This document shows positions 1-13,114 of a stretch of DNA of 28,976 bases, in pieces. Where the stretch lies: positions 7,501-36,476 of the forward strand of contig JAHBMJ010005342.1 in assembly GCA_018398765.1 (NCBI GenBank), given 5' to 3'. A program made the translations under genes and the position numbers. A model generated the notes under the pieces. It did not search any database. It saw only the letters and a program-made list of their open reading frames with translations, and had not been told where the DNA came from. The stretch's first letter is position 1; every line of letters starts with the position of its first letter. The stretch is from Chromera velia. Lineage: Eukaryota > Sar > Chromeraceae.

Positions 1-222
1 TCTCCATTCCTTTCTGTCCCCTCTCCGCCTGAGTTCTGGACTTTTATCTGTGTGCACGCACTTCTCCTCACAGCGAGTTCGGTTCAGTCTCGCCTTCCTT
101 TCCATCACACATCATTGATGCTCTCTCTCATCTAGCATTCCCCTTTGCGCCACTCCTCTCCTCCCTCGGCACAGGCTCCCTGTTCTTTTCTTCTTCTTAT
201 CATTAATTCTTTGCTCTGCTCA

Positions 223-1701
<1,479 letters not shown>

Positions 1702-2604
1702 TGTGCAATCTTCCCGATGGACCCTGTTCCTCCTTGAATTTCTTTTTGAGAACTTTCACAGGTGACTGGCGACTCTGAGCATGTCACGGGCTGGCTGATG
1801 AGGTCACCAGCACTCTTTCTTCCTGTCAACAACACATCGATCGATCGACAACGCTCGAAGAAAAAAGGGAAGAAACCCCACAGTCCGCCACAAAACCAGA
1901 AGTCAGCGCAGATAAGAAGAAACAACTTCTGTACGTAGAGGGGGTCCGAGCAGCGCTTGCACCTTCGTTTCTTCAAGAAGTATCATAGTGAATCAAGGTC
2001 AGAAAAAGAGACGCTCAATTTGTCATCACTCTGTAGCTGAGCTTGCAGAGCATGGCTAAAGTTTTTTAGCCACTATATAGCTCCGGGCCGCCGGGGCCCG
2101 GGGCACTTTGAATCAGTCCCTTTTTGGCGCGTGCGAGTCGTTGCGACTCGCCGCGAAAAAGCTATAGTCCAATTCTCTTTCACGCTTAATAATCTTAATT
2201 TGGGGGGGCTTCAAAGGAAATTGTGCCCCCCAAGCAGAAACTTTGCTGGGCCCCACTGACATTGAGTTCCTAGTATGGTCAGCGGATGCTAAAGAGGGAT
2301 TTAAGCCACAAATGTTAAATTCAGCGGATGTGGCGAAGGTCAAGGGCCCCTAAACTAGAAAGAAACAGTGTGACTCGAGGAACTTAACAATGTTGCAGTG
2401 CTGCCATCAATGATCAATCCGGTTTTTAACGGCGCGCCGAATCGATCTTGGCGAATCTTGGAGACGGTTTAAGATTTGCTCCGGACGAACTGAAGTTTGC
2501 AGCCTTCGTGCCCCTTTCCCCCAAAGTTGAGCGTTCGTTTTTTCCTTGAGAACAGCAGGTTTTGTTGATTTGTTGAGAAGTTCACGAGTGATCACTCTGA
2601 AAGG
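1702..2604. promoter_or_regulatory. divergent intergenic region between kinase and ThrRS
   Basis: These 903 bases separate two genes that diverge, so they should hold both promoters and both 5' UTRs. I recognise no TATA or initiator element with confidence. Visible structure consists of two perfect short inverted repeats near 2053-2151 (listed separately), a GC-only patch around 2084-2103, and a 10-bp direct repeat, TCAGCGGATG, at 2279-2288 and 2321-2330. No credible coding exon was found. Confidence 0.6.
2053..2151. repeat. two perfect hairpin inverted repeats flanking a GC block
   Basis: TGGCTAAA (2053-2060) pairs perfectly with TTTAGCCA (2065-2072) across a 4-base loop. GCGAGTCG (2133-2140) pairs perfectly with CGACTCGC (2144-2151) across a 3-base loop. 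Between them lies a GC-only stretch around CCGGGCCGCCGGGGCCCGGG. They sit in the shared upstream region of the kinase and ThrRS genes. They could be factor-binding palindromes or the remains of a small mobile element; the sequence does not decide. Confidence 0.6.
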
Positions 2605-3526
2605 ATGGCTGAACAGGCGAGACGTGCTGTTGCAGGAACTTCACATGCCGTATCAGGTGGAAAGATCGGAGGTCCCTTCCAAGTGAGGAAAGGGGACGCT
2701 GAGTACATTGAACACCGTATCAAGCTTTTTGACCAATGGTTCAAAGAACACGAGGCCGATCTTGCAGCAAAAGCGGGTGCAGCGATCAAGATCACCCTTC
2801 CTGATGGTGCTGTCAAGGAAGGTGTTGCCTTCAAAACTTCCCCCATGGACATTGCTTCCGGGATCTCGAAGGGTCTGGCAAACGCGATCATTATTGCCAA
2901 GGTGCAGTATGCGGAGAAGAGGGTGGAAGAGGGTTTGGCAGATGCTGACGGGGATGAGGAGGAGGAACACGCAGGTTGCTGTGGGGGGGAGGAGGAGGCA
3001 GAGCTTTGGGACTTGAACAGACCCCTCGAAGGGGATTGCAAGCTCTGGCTGTTGAAGTTTGACGATCCAGAGGGCAAAAACGTTTTCTGGCACTCCTCTG
3101 CTCACGTCCTCGGTCAGGCACTGGAGAGAGAATTCGGTGCACATCTGACCATTGGGCCCGCGCTGACCTCCGGTTTCTACTACGACTCCTACCTCGGTGA
3201 TACGGCGTTGAACCAGGACTGTTTCCCTGCCTTGGTCAGCCAAGCAGAGACCATCGCGAAGGAAAACCAGAACTTCCAGAGGCTGGTCATCTCCAAAGAG
3301 AAGGCCCTGGAGTTGTTCAAGCACAACCCGTTCAAGGTCGCCCTGATCTCCTCCAAGATCCCCGAGGGGGGAAAGACCACCTGCTACAGGTGCGGTCCCT
3401 TCGTTGACCTCTGCAAGGGACCCCACGTTCCCACCACCGCCAAGGTCAGCAGATCCTTCTCTTAAGGGCGTTTGTGTGTGTGCGTGTGTGCGTGTGTGCA
3501 TGTGTGCGTGTGTGCATGTGTGCGTG

Positions 3527-3570
<44 letters not shown>

Positions 3571-6088
3571 CGTGTGTGCGCGCGTGCGCGCGCGCGTGTG
3601 TGTGTGTGCGTGCGACTCTGTGCGTCCGTGCGTGTGTGTCAGAGACCTTGCAGATACGGATTTGTGTGCGTCTGTAGGAGGACACGCATTGCGTGCATTG
3701 GCAGGGGTTGGAAGAGTCTCGCAGACTTGATTGCCCGCTGCAGACCAGTCTGACGTGTAGCTTGTTTTTGCTGACGTGTGAATGCCTCCTAGGCCCGGTG
3801 CAAACAGGCTGTTCTGCTGACTCAGTGAAGGTTTGAGTGTGGACCCTCATTTTCTGTTTTTTGTACACCCTCTGGAGAGCCCACCGTCCCTTTCTTCTCT
3901 CGTCACTGTTGCAGGTGAAGGCCTTTTCAGTTTTGAAGAACTCCTCTGCCTACTGGCTCGGGAAGGCCGAGAACGATTCTCTGCAGCGAATCTATGGAAT
4001 AGCGTTTCCAGACAAGAAGATGTTGCAGGAGCATTTGAGGCTCCTGGAGGAAGCGAAGAAGAGAGACCACCGCGTGGTTGGAGCGGCTCAGGATCTCTTC
4101 TTTTTCGAGACTGCGGTGTCTCCTGGAAGTTGTTTTTGGTTGGGCGACGGTGCGAAGATCTACAACAAGCTGTGCGAGTTCATTCGAACCGAGTACAGAA
4201 TCCGTGGTTTCCAGGAAGTGATCTCCCCCAACATCTACCACTGTGATCTTTGGAAGACCTCAGGTCACTATCAGAAGTACAAGGATAACATGTATTGTTT
4301 CGACGTGGAGGGGGCAGAGTGGGGGCTGAAACCCATGAACTGTCCGGGGCACTGCATCATGTTCAGACACATGAACGCCTCGTACAGGCAGCTCCCGGTT
4401 CGTATGGCAGATTTCGGAGTACTGCACAGGAACGAAATCTCCGGCTCCCTCACCGGCCTCACCAGGGTCCGAAGATTCCAGCAGGACGACGCGCACATCT
4501 TCTGTATGATGGAGCAGGTGAGTCAGTCAGTCAGTCTGTCTGCAGACGAGGTTTTGAACGAAAGCAGCCGGCTGAAACTGCTGAGGCATCATGTACTGTT
4601 GTTTTGCGATGAGAGGACTCCTTGGGGAAGAGAGAGGAAAGAGGGACAGTATTCGGTCTTTCCCGCGAAGACGCTCTCGCGTTCGTGATTTCAAGTCGGA
4701 AACTTATTTTGACCTCCCGCTTTGATTTCTGGCACGTGATATGTCGCTTTCCTTCTTCCGACGCTAACTTGTGCACTCACTCTTTTGGTCTGCAGCCGAA
4801 AGGCAAAACGCATCCATCTGCCGTTCCTTTTCCGCCGTCTTTGCTTCATCTGTTGAAAATGTGTCTTTTCTTTGTCGTGCAGGTGAAGGGAGAGGTGATC
4901 GCAGCCCTCGACTTCCTCTTCTTCGTCTATTCGGTTGGTTTCTTATTTTCACTCATACGCTCTTCCAGTGGTTTCCCTCTGTGTGTGCGTGTGCGTGTGT
5001 GTGTGTGTGTGTGCGTACGTGCGTGTGTTCGTGCGCGGATTTCATCCCTCCCTCATCAATCGTGCAAGGAAATTTCTATTCATACGTTTACCCCGGTTTT
5101 CTGGCTTGAATGTGCTCGACCGGAATGCTGCTCTCTTTCAACCCACCTTGCGTTTTGTTTCCTTGACGTTCCTGAAACTCGAAACTCTTGCCTCGTTTCG
5201 TTTTGCCGTCTCTCTCTCTCCCTCTCGGTCTCTCTGTGTCTGCAACCGTCATGCGCTTTTCACACGCGGCATGGACCCAAATGCATTTGTTCCTCTCATG
5301 AAGCCGTTTTCACATTTTCGGTTCCGCTCTTTGTTCATCCTTGATTAGCCCCCTTGTTCAGTTTGTATCGTACCTCAAATGACATCTATCTCAGTTCTTC
5401 CGTCCCGTCTCTTCACACGCTGCATGCATGCGTTTGCCACTTTTATCTCTCTCATCCGGAGTGACCCTCAAATCTCTTTCTCTCTTTGGCCTCTGACTCT
5501 TCCTCTAGCCTCCATCAAGCTTTTCTTTTACGTCCTCCCTGAAACCGAACTGCTTCTCTTTCGGTCGGGAGAACTTTCACCTCTGCGTCCATGTGTGATT
5601 TCCGTCTCTGCTCCCCTGTTTTGATTTTTCTCGTTTGTTTGTGTCCTTGATCAGGTTTTTGGTTTCCAGTACGAGCTGAAGCTGTCCACCCGTCCTGAGA
5701 ACAAGCTCGGAGACGACGCGTTGTGGGACAAGGCAGAGGCAGCCCTGCAGGAGGCTCTGGAGGAAACCGGAAAGCCCTGGACCCTCAACGTCGGCGACGG
5801 CGCCTTCTACGGTCCCAAGATCGACATTCGTCTCTGGGACGCTCTGAAAAGACCTCACCAGTGCGGAACCATCCAACTGGACTTCCAGCTTCCTATCAGA
5901 TTCGGTCTCTCGTACAAGACTGACGAGATTACCTGTCAGTTTTCTGATCGTCCACGAGCAGTCTTCTCCTTTCTGCCTTCCATTTTTGAATCTCGCACAA
6001 AGCGGAGAAGATCTTTTCTTTCGTTCTTTCCCGAATCTCGAAGAGTGGGAGGGAGTTTCATCCAGCAGCATGCTTGCTTCCAAAGTGT

Positions 6089-6121
<33 letters not shown>

Positions 6122-7341
6122 TTTCTGTCTGTCCACCTTGCCTCTACAATCAGAGAGAAAGAAAGAGAGAACACCGACGGTTTTGCAAGTTGTCTGTCCA
6201 TGCATACCTTCCTTGAGATACAGATCTCTCTCTCTCTCCCGTTTCTTTCCACCCCACTAGTGTTGCTTCCTTCCAGTGATGTCCTTTTTTTCTTTCCAGG
6301 TGTGCGGATGGCCCAAATAAATACAAGGAAGCAAATTCGCTTTATGTGCGCCTCTGGCTGTTTTCATTTCCTGCAGCCAAAGAAAAAGAGAACGTCGCCC
6401 CCCCCGCAGAGGAGAAGAAGGAGAAGGAGCAGGAGCCCGCAGACGCAAAGGCTGCCAACCCCCCTGCTGCTGCTGCTGACGCTGCTGCCGCCAAGGGCCC
6501 CTCCAAGGAGTTCGTATGGAAGGAGACCCCCCTCAAGCCGGGGCACCAGCGTCCTGTGATCATCCATAGAGCCGTGCTTGGCTCTGTTGAGAGAATGGCC
6601 GCAATCCTCACCGAGCACTACGGAGGCAAGTGGCCCTTCTGGGTCTCTCCTCGTCAGGTCAGTCGGCGTCAGTCAGTCGGTGCTGGATGGCTGGCTTCTT
6701 TCTTTGTTTATGCACGTGAAGGGCATGCTGACTGACTGATATTTAGGATCTAATTTTTAGTACAATTCTCCTGAATGAATTTTCAACAACCAAGAACCAG
6801 CCTTTCTGACAGTCTCTTCGTACGTTAAGTCTGCTTGTGTGGGTTGCTGCGGTTTCATGCTGCTTCCACAGCGTGAATTTTCCCCTGATGATGGTCTTGT
6901 GAAGTGACGAAGCGAGTGTTCCGAGTGCTGTGTGACTCCGTTCGGGCAAGCTTGAGTGAGGGTCGTCCCGTTCCATACGTACGTGTCTGTCCACTCATCC
7001 GCTTGCAGGCCATTGTGTGCCCGATTTCGGAGAAGTCTGCTCACTACGGTCAGTGGGTGCGCGACACTCTGTTCTCTCACGGGTACAACGTCGCGTTTGA
7101 CGGGTCTGACCACACCATCTCAAAGAAGATCAGAGAAGCACAGCTGCAGCAGTACAACTACATCCTTGTGGTTGGTGAGCAGGAGGTGGAGAAGAGGAAG
7201 GTCACTGTGCGAGTGAGGGAGGACCCGAAGCAGCAAGAGCAGAAGAGCGTGGAGGAGATTCTCGAAATGTTCTCTGCACAGAACATGCCGAGCTCAAAGA
7301 AGATGGGACAGATCGTCCCCTATGCCCCTCTTGCTCAGTAA
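2605..7341 (+). CDS. threonyl-tRNA synthetase, cytosolic type
   Basis: This class II synthetase charges tRNA-Thr. Six exons join in phase: 2605-3444, 3915-4517, 4883-4933, 5655-5934, 6377-6657 and 7009-7341, giving 795 aa. Domains: TGS (about 60-105); an acidic linker (111-133); the second editing domain with HSSAH (163-167) and DLCKGPH (268-274); the catalytic core with Zn ligands Cys423 (MNCPGH), His474 (DDAH) and His655 ([10 protein letters not shown]); motif 2 around [17 protein letters not shown]; motif 3 GSVERM; and a C-terminal anticodon domain starting AIVCPISEK. The start is the ATG at 2605, and no targeting peptide is evident, so cytosolic location is likely. Exon 3 is only 51 bases. 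An insertion of roughly 50 residues rich in K/E/A/P (about 592-640) interrupts the core just before motif 3. Donors are GTCAGC, GTGAGT, GTTGGT, GTCAGT and GTCAGT; four of five acceptors end in GCAG. The third Zn ligand and all class II motifs are intact. Confidence 0.95.
3470..3645 (+). repeat. (TG)n / (CG)-interrupted microsatellite in ThrRS intron 1
   Basis: About 170 bases of TGTG, TGCG and CGCG immediately downstream of the exon 1 donor (3445). All frames look open here, but only because the sequence is low complexity (Cys/Val peptides). A shorter TG tract lies in intron 3 near 4979-5030. Confidence 0.9.
6085..6122 (+). repeat. (TTTC)n microsatellite in ThrRS intron 4
   Basis: A run of TTTC tetranucleotides within the 442-base intron between exons 4 and 5. 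It is pyrimidine-rich on the sense strand. No other feature was seen in the intron. Confidence 0.85.
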
Positions 7342-7421
7342 AGAAAATTAAAGAATTCAGAGGGAGTGCAAGCTGTTGCCTTTTTTCTCTGACTTAAAAA
7401 ACGATTCAATTTGCAGGCTGT

Positions 7422-7448
7422 GGGGGGGGGGNGGGGGGGGGGGGGGGG
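7422..7448. repeat. poly-G run with an ambiguous base
   Basis: An almost pure G homopolymer with an N at 7432, just after the ThrRS stop. A very similar run with one N lies at 17103-17127. The N suggests that sequencing or assembly failed to resolve the length. Confidence 0.9.
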
Positions 7449-8298
7449 AGAAGAGGGGAAGTAGGTCCGCCCCTTTCTTCTTTTCTCGCCTGTTGAAGGC
7501 GGGAAGGGTAGAGGGGCCAATTCGAGAGGGGAAGAGAATTAAACTCCTCTGTCTCGGGTTTACATGACACACACCGTTTTGATCGTTTTGCGGTGCGGAC
7601 CTCCTTGTGAGGGGGACTGTGGGGAATTCTTGCGCTGAGTGGGAGCATCTATGTTCCTTTATGTGGCTGGTGGACGGAAAAGTGCAGAGTGGGGAAATGT
7701 TGTGGAGTGTTGCTAACTTATTCGTTCCTAGCTCTTGCTTGCTTCTTGATCGAGTGCTTCCTTCCTTCCTGGGTGTTTCGTCATCATACTGGATCGTTTC
7801 ATGTCCCTTTGCTGATCTTTCCATCCTTCACACCCGTGATGGGGTCAAGAATTGGTTCTTCGATCTGGGACTTAATTCGGCAAGCACGCATACAAATAAA
7901 CTATTGAAAAACTCTCGAGCGGACGACTCAATATAAAAAATGAAAATCCGAATTAAAAAGTCGATTTGTCAGACTTATAGAACTTTGTGTTCTTTTGTAG
8001 AATTAATCTTTAAAAAAATTATTCAAGTTTATATATTTATTATATAGTACTACGACAATTTTTTGATTGATTGATTGACTTACTTAACTCCATGTTCAAT
8101 GGATCTAGTTCAAGGGCTCGTTAGGCCAGGTTAGGCCCGTTACAGTGAAGAACGGAGGATATAAGTGGGGGTAAACGGGGGTAATAGAAGGATTTGGTAG
8201 CTATAGCATACGCCTAGGATGAAGTGGGGGTCAACCGGGCCCGACCGCAGGGCAAACGGAATACAAATGGAAAGGGCATGCGCGCACTATACCTGAAG

Positions 8299-8410
8299 TT
8301 TAGGATTGAGATTAGGATTTATGTTCTGGGTTCCGGGCAGCTTCCGGCCCAAACTTCCGGGGGTTCTAGTCGGGGTTGAACCGTTTCCCTGCGGTCCATT
8401 GCGGCTTCCA
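8299..8410 (+). repeat. dispersed repeat, copy A
   Basis: It contains GATTAGGATTTATGTTC followed by TGGGTT, and about 58 bases later TGCGGTCCATTGCGGCTTCC. The same two blocks in the same order occur on the opposite strand at 10800-10880. This indicates an interspersed element. No coding capacity or terminal repeats were recognised. Confidence 0.6.
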
Positions 8411-8847
8411 GAAAGACCTGATAAGGTTGCTGAATTCTGATCTTTTTATACGCGTGAGTCTAGCATATTTTTTTTCAGTTTTCTATCAGACTATATAACT
8501 TTTTCACTATCTTTCAGATTCTTTCTCTAGATCTTTCTATAATTAACTTTTATAACAAATTATTAACAACGTTTCTATCATTTCAAAAAAATAAAAGTTT
8601 TCTAACATTTAATTTATCTTACTTGCATCATATTATAAGTTGCATGTCCATCAAACCATCGGTTTTTTATCGCTCTTCTACTAGCTCTTCTATCACTTTT
8701 TAAACTTTGAAGTTAAATTCTGATCACTTTTTAAATAGCCTGAGTTTTTGTAAGAAAGTAAATTCATACTAGATTTTAAAATTAATTAGTTTAATAGGGG
8801 AGAAGCGAAAAGCTCAATTACTTGACTACGTGAGTCTACGTCGCGTG

Positions 8848-9122
8848 TGTGTGAGAGAGACAGAGACAGAGACAGAGACAGAGACAGAGAGAGAGAGACA
8901 AAGAGAGAGAGACAAAGAGAGAGAGACAGAGAGACTCCCAGACACACACACACACACACACACAGNNNNNNNNNNNGGAAGGAAGGAAGGAAGGAAGGAA
9001 GGAAGTAACGAAGGAAGGAAGGAAGGAAGAAAGAGAGGGCAGGAATGAATGATGGAAGGAAGAAAAATTAAAAAGAGGGAGGGAGGGAGCAAGGAAGGAA
9101 ACTCGCAAACACGCACGCACAG

Positions 9123-9165
<43 letters not shown>
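8848..9165. repeat. compound purine/CA microsatellites with an assembly gap
   Basis: In order: (GAGACA)n with AAAGAGAGAGAC variants (8848-8938), (CA)n (8941-8964), eleven N bases (8966-8976), (GGAA)n (8977-9040), GGGA variants, and (CA)n again (9127-9164). The N block marks an unresolved repeat length, so true spacing here is unknown. Confidence 0.95.
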
Positions 9166-9166
<1 letters not shown>

Positions 9167-9553
9167 GGGAAAGGGAGAAATACAACACACAAAATGATGA
9201 GGGAGCCTGAATATTGACTCAACCTCGCTCCTGGGCCATGAGAAAAAAGAGGGATGTTCAAAGGTTTTTCAAAGGTTTCTCCGGATGGGACTTTAAGATT
9301 GCATCTCCAGTACACAGCCTCGAAGATGGGAGAAATGAGTTGTCCGTGGATGCAGAACCACAAACATTACAACACATGCGCAGCCAACCTCGGGCCTTTT
9401 ACATGACAGCTTTTCCAATACGACCCTTTTGTGGTGTGGTCTGTGTGTCGTGTCTTTAATCTATGGCTCAAGGTGAAGAAAAGATCTGAATCAGTACTCC
9501 CGCCCGTGCGTTCGTGAAAAGGAAAAGGGTCTGTCCATCGCGTCTAAAAAGCG

Positions 9554-9871
9554 TCACAGCGGGAGGTGGCGCTTTGGGAGAAGTTTCATTGTCACCTCTC
9601 TCAGCACAGCCGGCTGGGACTGGAGCAGTTTGCTCATCTCGTGGGGTGCTCCCGGAGACGCCCCGAAGGACATGTAAAAGAAACGACCGAAGTGGTAGCA
9701 TCCAGTTGGCTTGTCTACCCGAAAGGAAAGCTTTCGCCACCCTAAGTCCTTCACCCGCAGCACTGTGCCTTGGTGTCGGCCCACTGCTTTGACCATCTCA
9801 TGAAGAACTTTTCGGAATCCTTCAGTGGCCGTCTTCTGGGAGAAGACCACAAACGTCTCGTAGAAAACCAT
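9554..9871 (-). CDS. ribosomal protein bS6/MRPS6 family, probably mitochondrial
   Basis: A single-exon gene of 105 aa, with ATG at 9871-9869 and stop TGA at 9556-9554. The protein begins MVFYETFVVF, the usual first beta strand of S6. It continues with a helix (EGFRKVLHEMVKAV), the GTVLRVKDLGWRKLSFRV segment equivalent to 'G.I..ledlG.r.L.Y.I' of S6, then YHFGRFFYMSF, and ends at a helix plus LREVTMKL. This is the beta-alpha-beta-beta-alpha-beta S6 fold, which binds the central domain of small-subunit rRNA with S18. Length matches bacterial S6 and animal MRPS6, which also lacks a cleavable presequence. A plastid ribosome is the alternative. An upstream in-frame GTG at 9901 is not needed. This is the only intronless gene in the window. 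Confidence 0.85.
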   Translation of the reverse strand: MVFYETFVVFSQKTATEGFRKVLHEMVKAVGRHQGTVLRVKDLGWRKLSFRVDKPTGCYHFGRFFYMSFGASPGAPHEMSKLLQSQPAVLREVTMKLLPKRHLPL

Positions 9872-11272
9872 TGCTGAAAATTCGCCGCAGTGAGGGTCCA
9901 CTGACTTTCAATTGCCCAACGCCTCCGTGTCTTGGGTTACTCGGCATCAGGATCATCCCACCACATTGGAGGCCATGCAAAGAGGAAAGAACGGCGATTT
10001 CAAAAAGCTGAAGATCCGTCTACGCGAGAGCCGGTGTTCATAGAAGTGACGGAATTTGACGCATGGGTAATCCTACTTCACTTATTTACCGCAAGTGACA
10101 GTAACCCGACGTTCCCAACGCTCTGCCTAGCTGGACAATCCTGCATGGTAGTGCGAGAAGAATTGCGCAGGCATGGAGTCATGGCACAGACATGATCAGA
10201 CACGGAGACGTGCGGAAATGTACGCAATAATGTGCATGCGTGAACAGTGAAGACGCGGAGACGGCGAGACGCCGTTGCAAGAGCTAAGGGCAATTTGAGT
10301 CGCGCAGGAACGTGGCCCCGGAAAGCGAAGCGGGGGGCACTTACGAAGCCTTTCCTATGCATGCTGAGCTTGCCGGGGCCATGATGCAGTGACACGTTCC
10401 GCGAGGCCCAGCTGGAGCCCAGACACTAATCTAATGCCGTCGATATATTTGAAAAATCGGATAATTCAGACATTTTTTAAATTTTATTTGGCTCGGATGG
10501 AAGCAAAGTCATTAACTTTTTGTGTATCCGAAGCGTTCTCTCGATTCTATTATTTTCACCTTAGTTGCCAGCCCCCACTAGAACTAATACCAAGGCCTAG
10601 AGCCCGAATATGCAGCTTTCATTTTAAAAAACTTTAGAAAGCTAGTCCTATTTCAAATTAGTTCTAGAAAGCGTTAAAACCATTCTAAAAACCATGATAT
10701 TGCCCCAGAAAGGGAGCTAAGTGGGGGGCACGCACTTAAGCAGTTAAGCGGGGTTTAAAACGCTCCATCTGCATGCAGGTGTTTGGGCGACCTCTCGACG
10801 GTGCAAGTCGAAGCCCGGCAGTGGACCGCGGGGGGGTGGCGGGGCAACCCGGAACATAAATCCTAATCCTAATCCTAACTAGCGTGCATCAACATGCATT
10901 AACCACTAGGTCAACCACCTGTAATTTTTCTTATTTTCCAAGCTTGAGCCGTTCAAGTTTACAAGCTTCTTACATCAGATGCAGGCCAAGATATAACAAA
11001 ATATCATATATGTATGCCGGAAAATTCTTTAAATCTAATTAAATATAGATTATATTATGTGTTCAATATATACACTGTTCTCGACACTGTTTATGTATGG
11101 GATGATAATAACAGATGTTTAAAGCTGCTCTTGAATTGAGTACTACCATTTTATTTACCTGCATGAATAAAAGAAAGAAAATCATTTTTTTTGAAGCCAC
11201 CTTTTGAGCCGCGGGCACCACCGTTGAAATAAATTTTGAATCCATACGATAATTAATGATCTATTCGTCCAC
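9872..11272. other. intergenic region between S6 and P2X-like genes
   Basis: No supported gene. It contains a short inverted repeat, TGGCCCCGG at 10313-10321 with CCGGGGCCA at 10373-10381; an AT-rich stretch from about 10430 to 10690; the second dispersed repeat copy (10800-10880); and another AT-rich stretch (10910-11260) that forms the P2X 3' flank. An ORF around 9905-10076 lacks an ATG and is not annotated. Confidence 0.65.
10800..10880 (-). repeat. dispersed repeat, copy B (inverted relative to copy A)
   Basis: Read on the minus strand, it shows AGGATTAGGATTTATGTTCC then GGGTT, followed by CGCGGTCCACTGCCGGGCTT. Both blocks match copy A at 8299-8410 but are closer together, so copy A has an insertion or copy B a deletion. 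The pair flanks the S6 gene in inverted orientation. Confidence 0.6.
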
Positions 11273-12997
11273 TCATCGATCGGAATGGTCGGTCTTCGCG
11301 CCTTCCGCGTCTTCTTCCCCCTTTTCTTTGCTGCTTCCAGGTCTTCTTTCCACAGCCCTAGGGGGTCTAGTCGGAGGACCCTGTGGTCGTCCTTGATGTT
11401 CCCCCCCTCTCAGCAGGGGCATCGAGGCAGCGTCAGTCGATGGAGACCCTTCGACACCCAAGCTGCCATCGTCCCCCGGGTGCCGCCACCGTTGACTGCC
11501 TGCTGCTGACCTGCTTGATGTCGCCGCTGCCCCAAGAGCAGCAGCAGCACCCCCTCCCCCACTTCCTCGCAAGGCCGAAGCAGATGAAGACGAAGCCTCT
11601 AGCTGAATGGAATTTCCCGTCCGAACCCCCCCATTTTCCCGACCACCGGGTGTCCCTCTACGAGGCTCACTTCTTCTGCCGACCTCGCGAGCCTCCCCCC
11701 TTTCTACCCGCAGCATTGCCGCGTCGCCTCCCCGATACCCTCCGTCTCGCTCCCCTGCCTCTTGCATCTCTCTCTCTGCGTCCTCACTCATCCTTCTCTC
11801 TCGCTCACTGATCAGACGCTCTAATTGGGCCACGAATTCTTCCTGCAGCGTCCAGAGCATTACATCCCCAGCCAAAAGAGGCGGAAAAAAGAAGAAGAAG
11901 AAGAAGAAAGGAAGAGACGAAGCAAAGGGGATATGGGATGAAGAAGAGAAGAGAGACAGGCGCAAATCTGACTCAGCAGAAGAATCGAACGAGAGAAAAC
12001 TGGAATGAAAGGATACAGGGTGGAGGGCGAGAGGGTAAGAAGAAACAGGATATACAGAAAGAAGGAAAGGGGGACGAATGGAAAGGAAAGATGAAATACG
12101 ATAGCGACGAAGTCTGAAGCGTGGACACGGGTGATCACTTTCGGAGGGAAAGACCAAAAGAACTCAGAGGATCGAAGCTTGTCAGTCAATCGGTTCCCTC
12201 CACTCCTTTCTGTAACAGCCTCCTGACTCCTGACTGACTGACTGACTTCATTGATCGGTCTTCCTTGCATCCTTGCTTCCTCAATCTCGTCTGCGATGTG
12301 CACCAGCTCGAGTGCACTCACGCCCGCGTTCGCAGCTCTCCTCAACAGGCGACGGAAGGGTCTGAAGTCGTGTGTGGTCAGAAACTTGTATTGGTTGAAG
12401 ATTCTGCAGAAGAAGAAAAGAGATGGGGGGCCAGAAAGGCTTCGGAAGCAGATCAGGTCAGGACGCCCTTCTGGTAGGCTGAGGACGACCGCCGTCTCCA
12501 CTCAGTAGAAAACGAAATAGAAAAAAGACATGTTAACAGACGGAACAAGGATAGGACAACAAAACGCGCCGTCGTCCGTGAAAGCCTGCATGGTTCCGCC
12601 CCGAAAGCGCAACTATCTGACTCACACTTCGACTGACTCACTGACTCACTGACTGACCCCTTTACTGGCATGACGTACATCGCCAGTTTGTCGACAAGAA
12701 ACTGCAGAGAGAAAGGGATGGGGCCAGGCAGAAAAGACATTCAGCCAAGAGAAACCCTCTTTGATCTGGAAGAAAGCTCTCGCCAGTAAACTTGTGGGGC
12801 TTCACCAATTTTTCGTCCCATTAATTTCAAGTCCCCTCTTGTGCTGCCCAAACAAGAATACAAGTTGCTTATTGCGGCAAGCCTCCCTGATTCATCCAGC
12901 CCTGCCAAAAACCTCATCTCCCCTTTTCCGCTGCTTTTTTCTCCTTGCACCTTTTGAAACTCCCCGTTTCTTTGGATCTTCTTGTATTCACCCAGCT

Positions 12998-13059
<62 letters not shown>

Positions 13060-13083
13060 CACACCACACACACACACCACACA

Positions 13084-13114
<31 letters not shown>

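Larger units (their letters stand above)
7342..9553. other. intergenic region between convergent ThrRS and S6 genes
   Basis: No coding exon is recognised. From left to right: an AT-rich 3' flank; a poly-G run with one N (7422-7448); an AT-rich island from about 7930 to 8100; one copy of a dispersed repeat near 8299-8410; a second AT-rich island (about 8450-8810); purine microsatellites and an assembly gap (8850-9165). The small ORF at 9214-9459 has no recognisable features and probably lies in the S6 3' flank. Confidence 0.7.

Noticed and set aside
9905-10076. Possible exon ending FIEVTEFDAW before GTAATC
   Set aside because: No ATG and no convincing upstream acceptor; no recognisable family; a stop precedes it at 9902.
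10856-10880. Telomere-like TCCTAA repeats
   Set aside because: Only about three degenerate units, and they belong to the dispersed repeat shared with 8299-8410.
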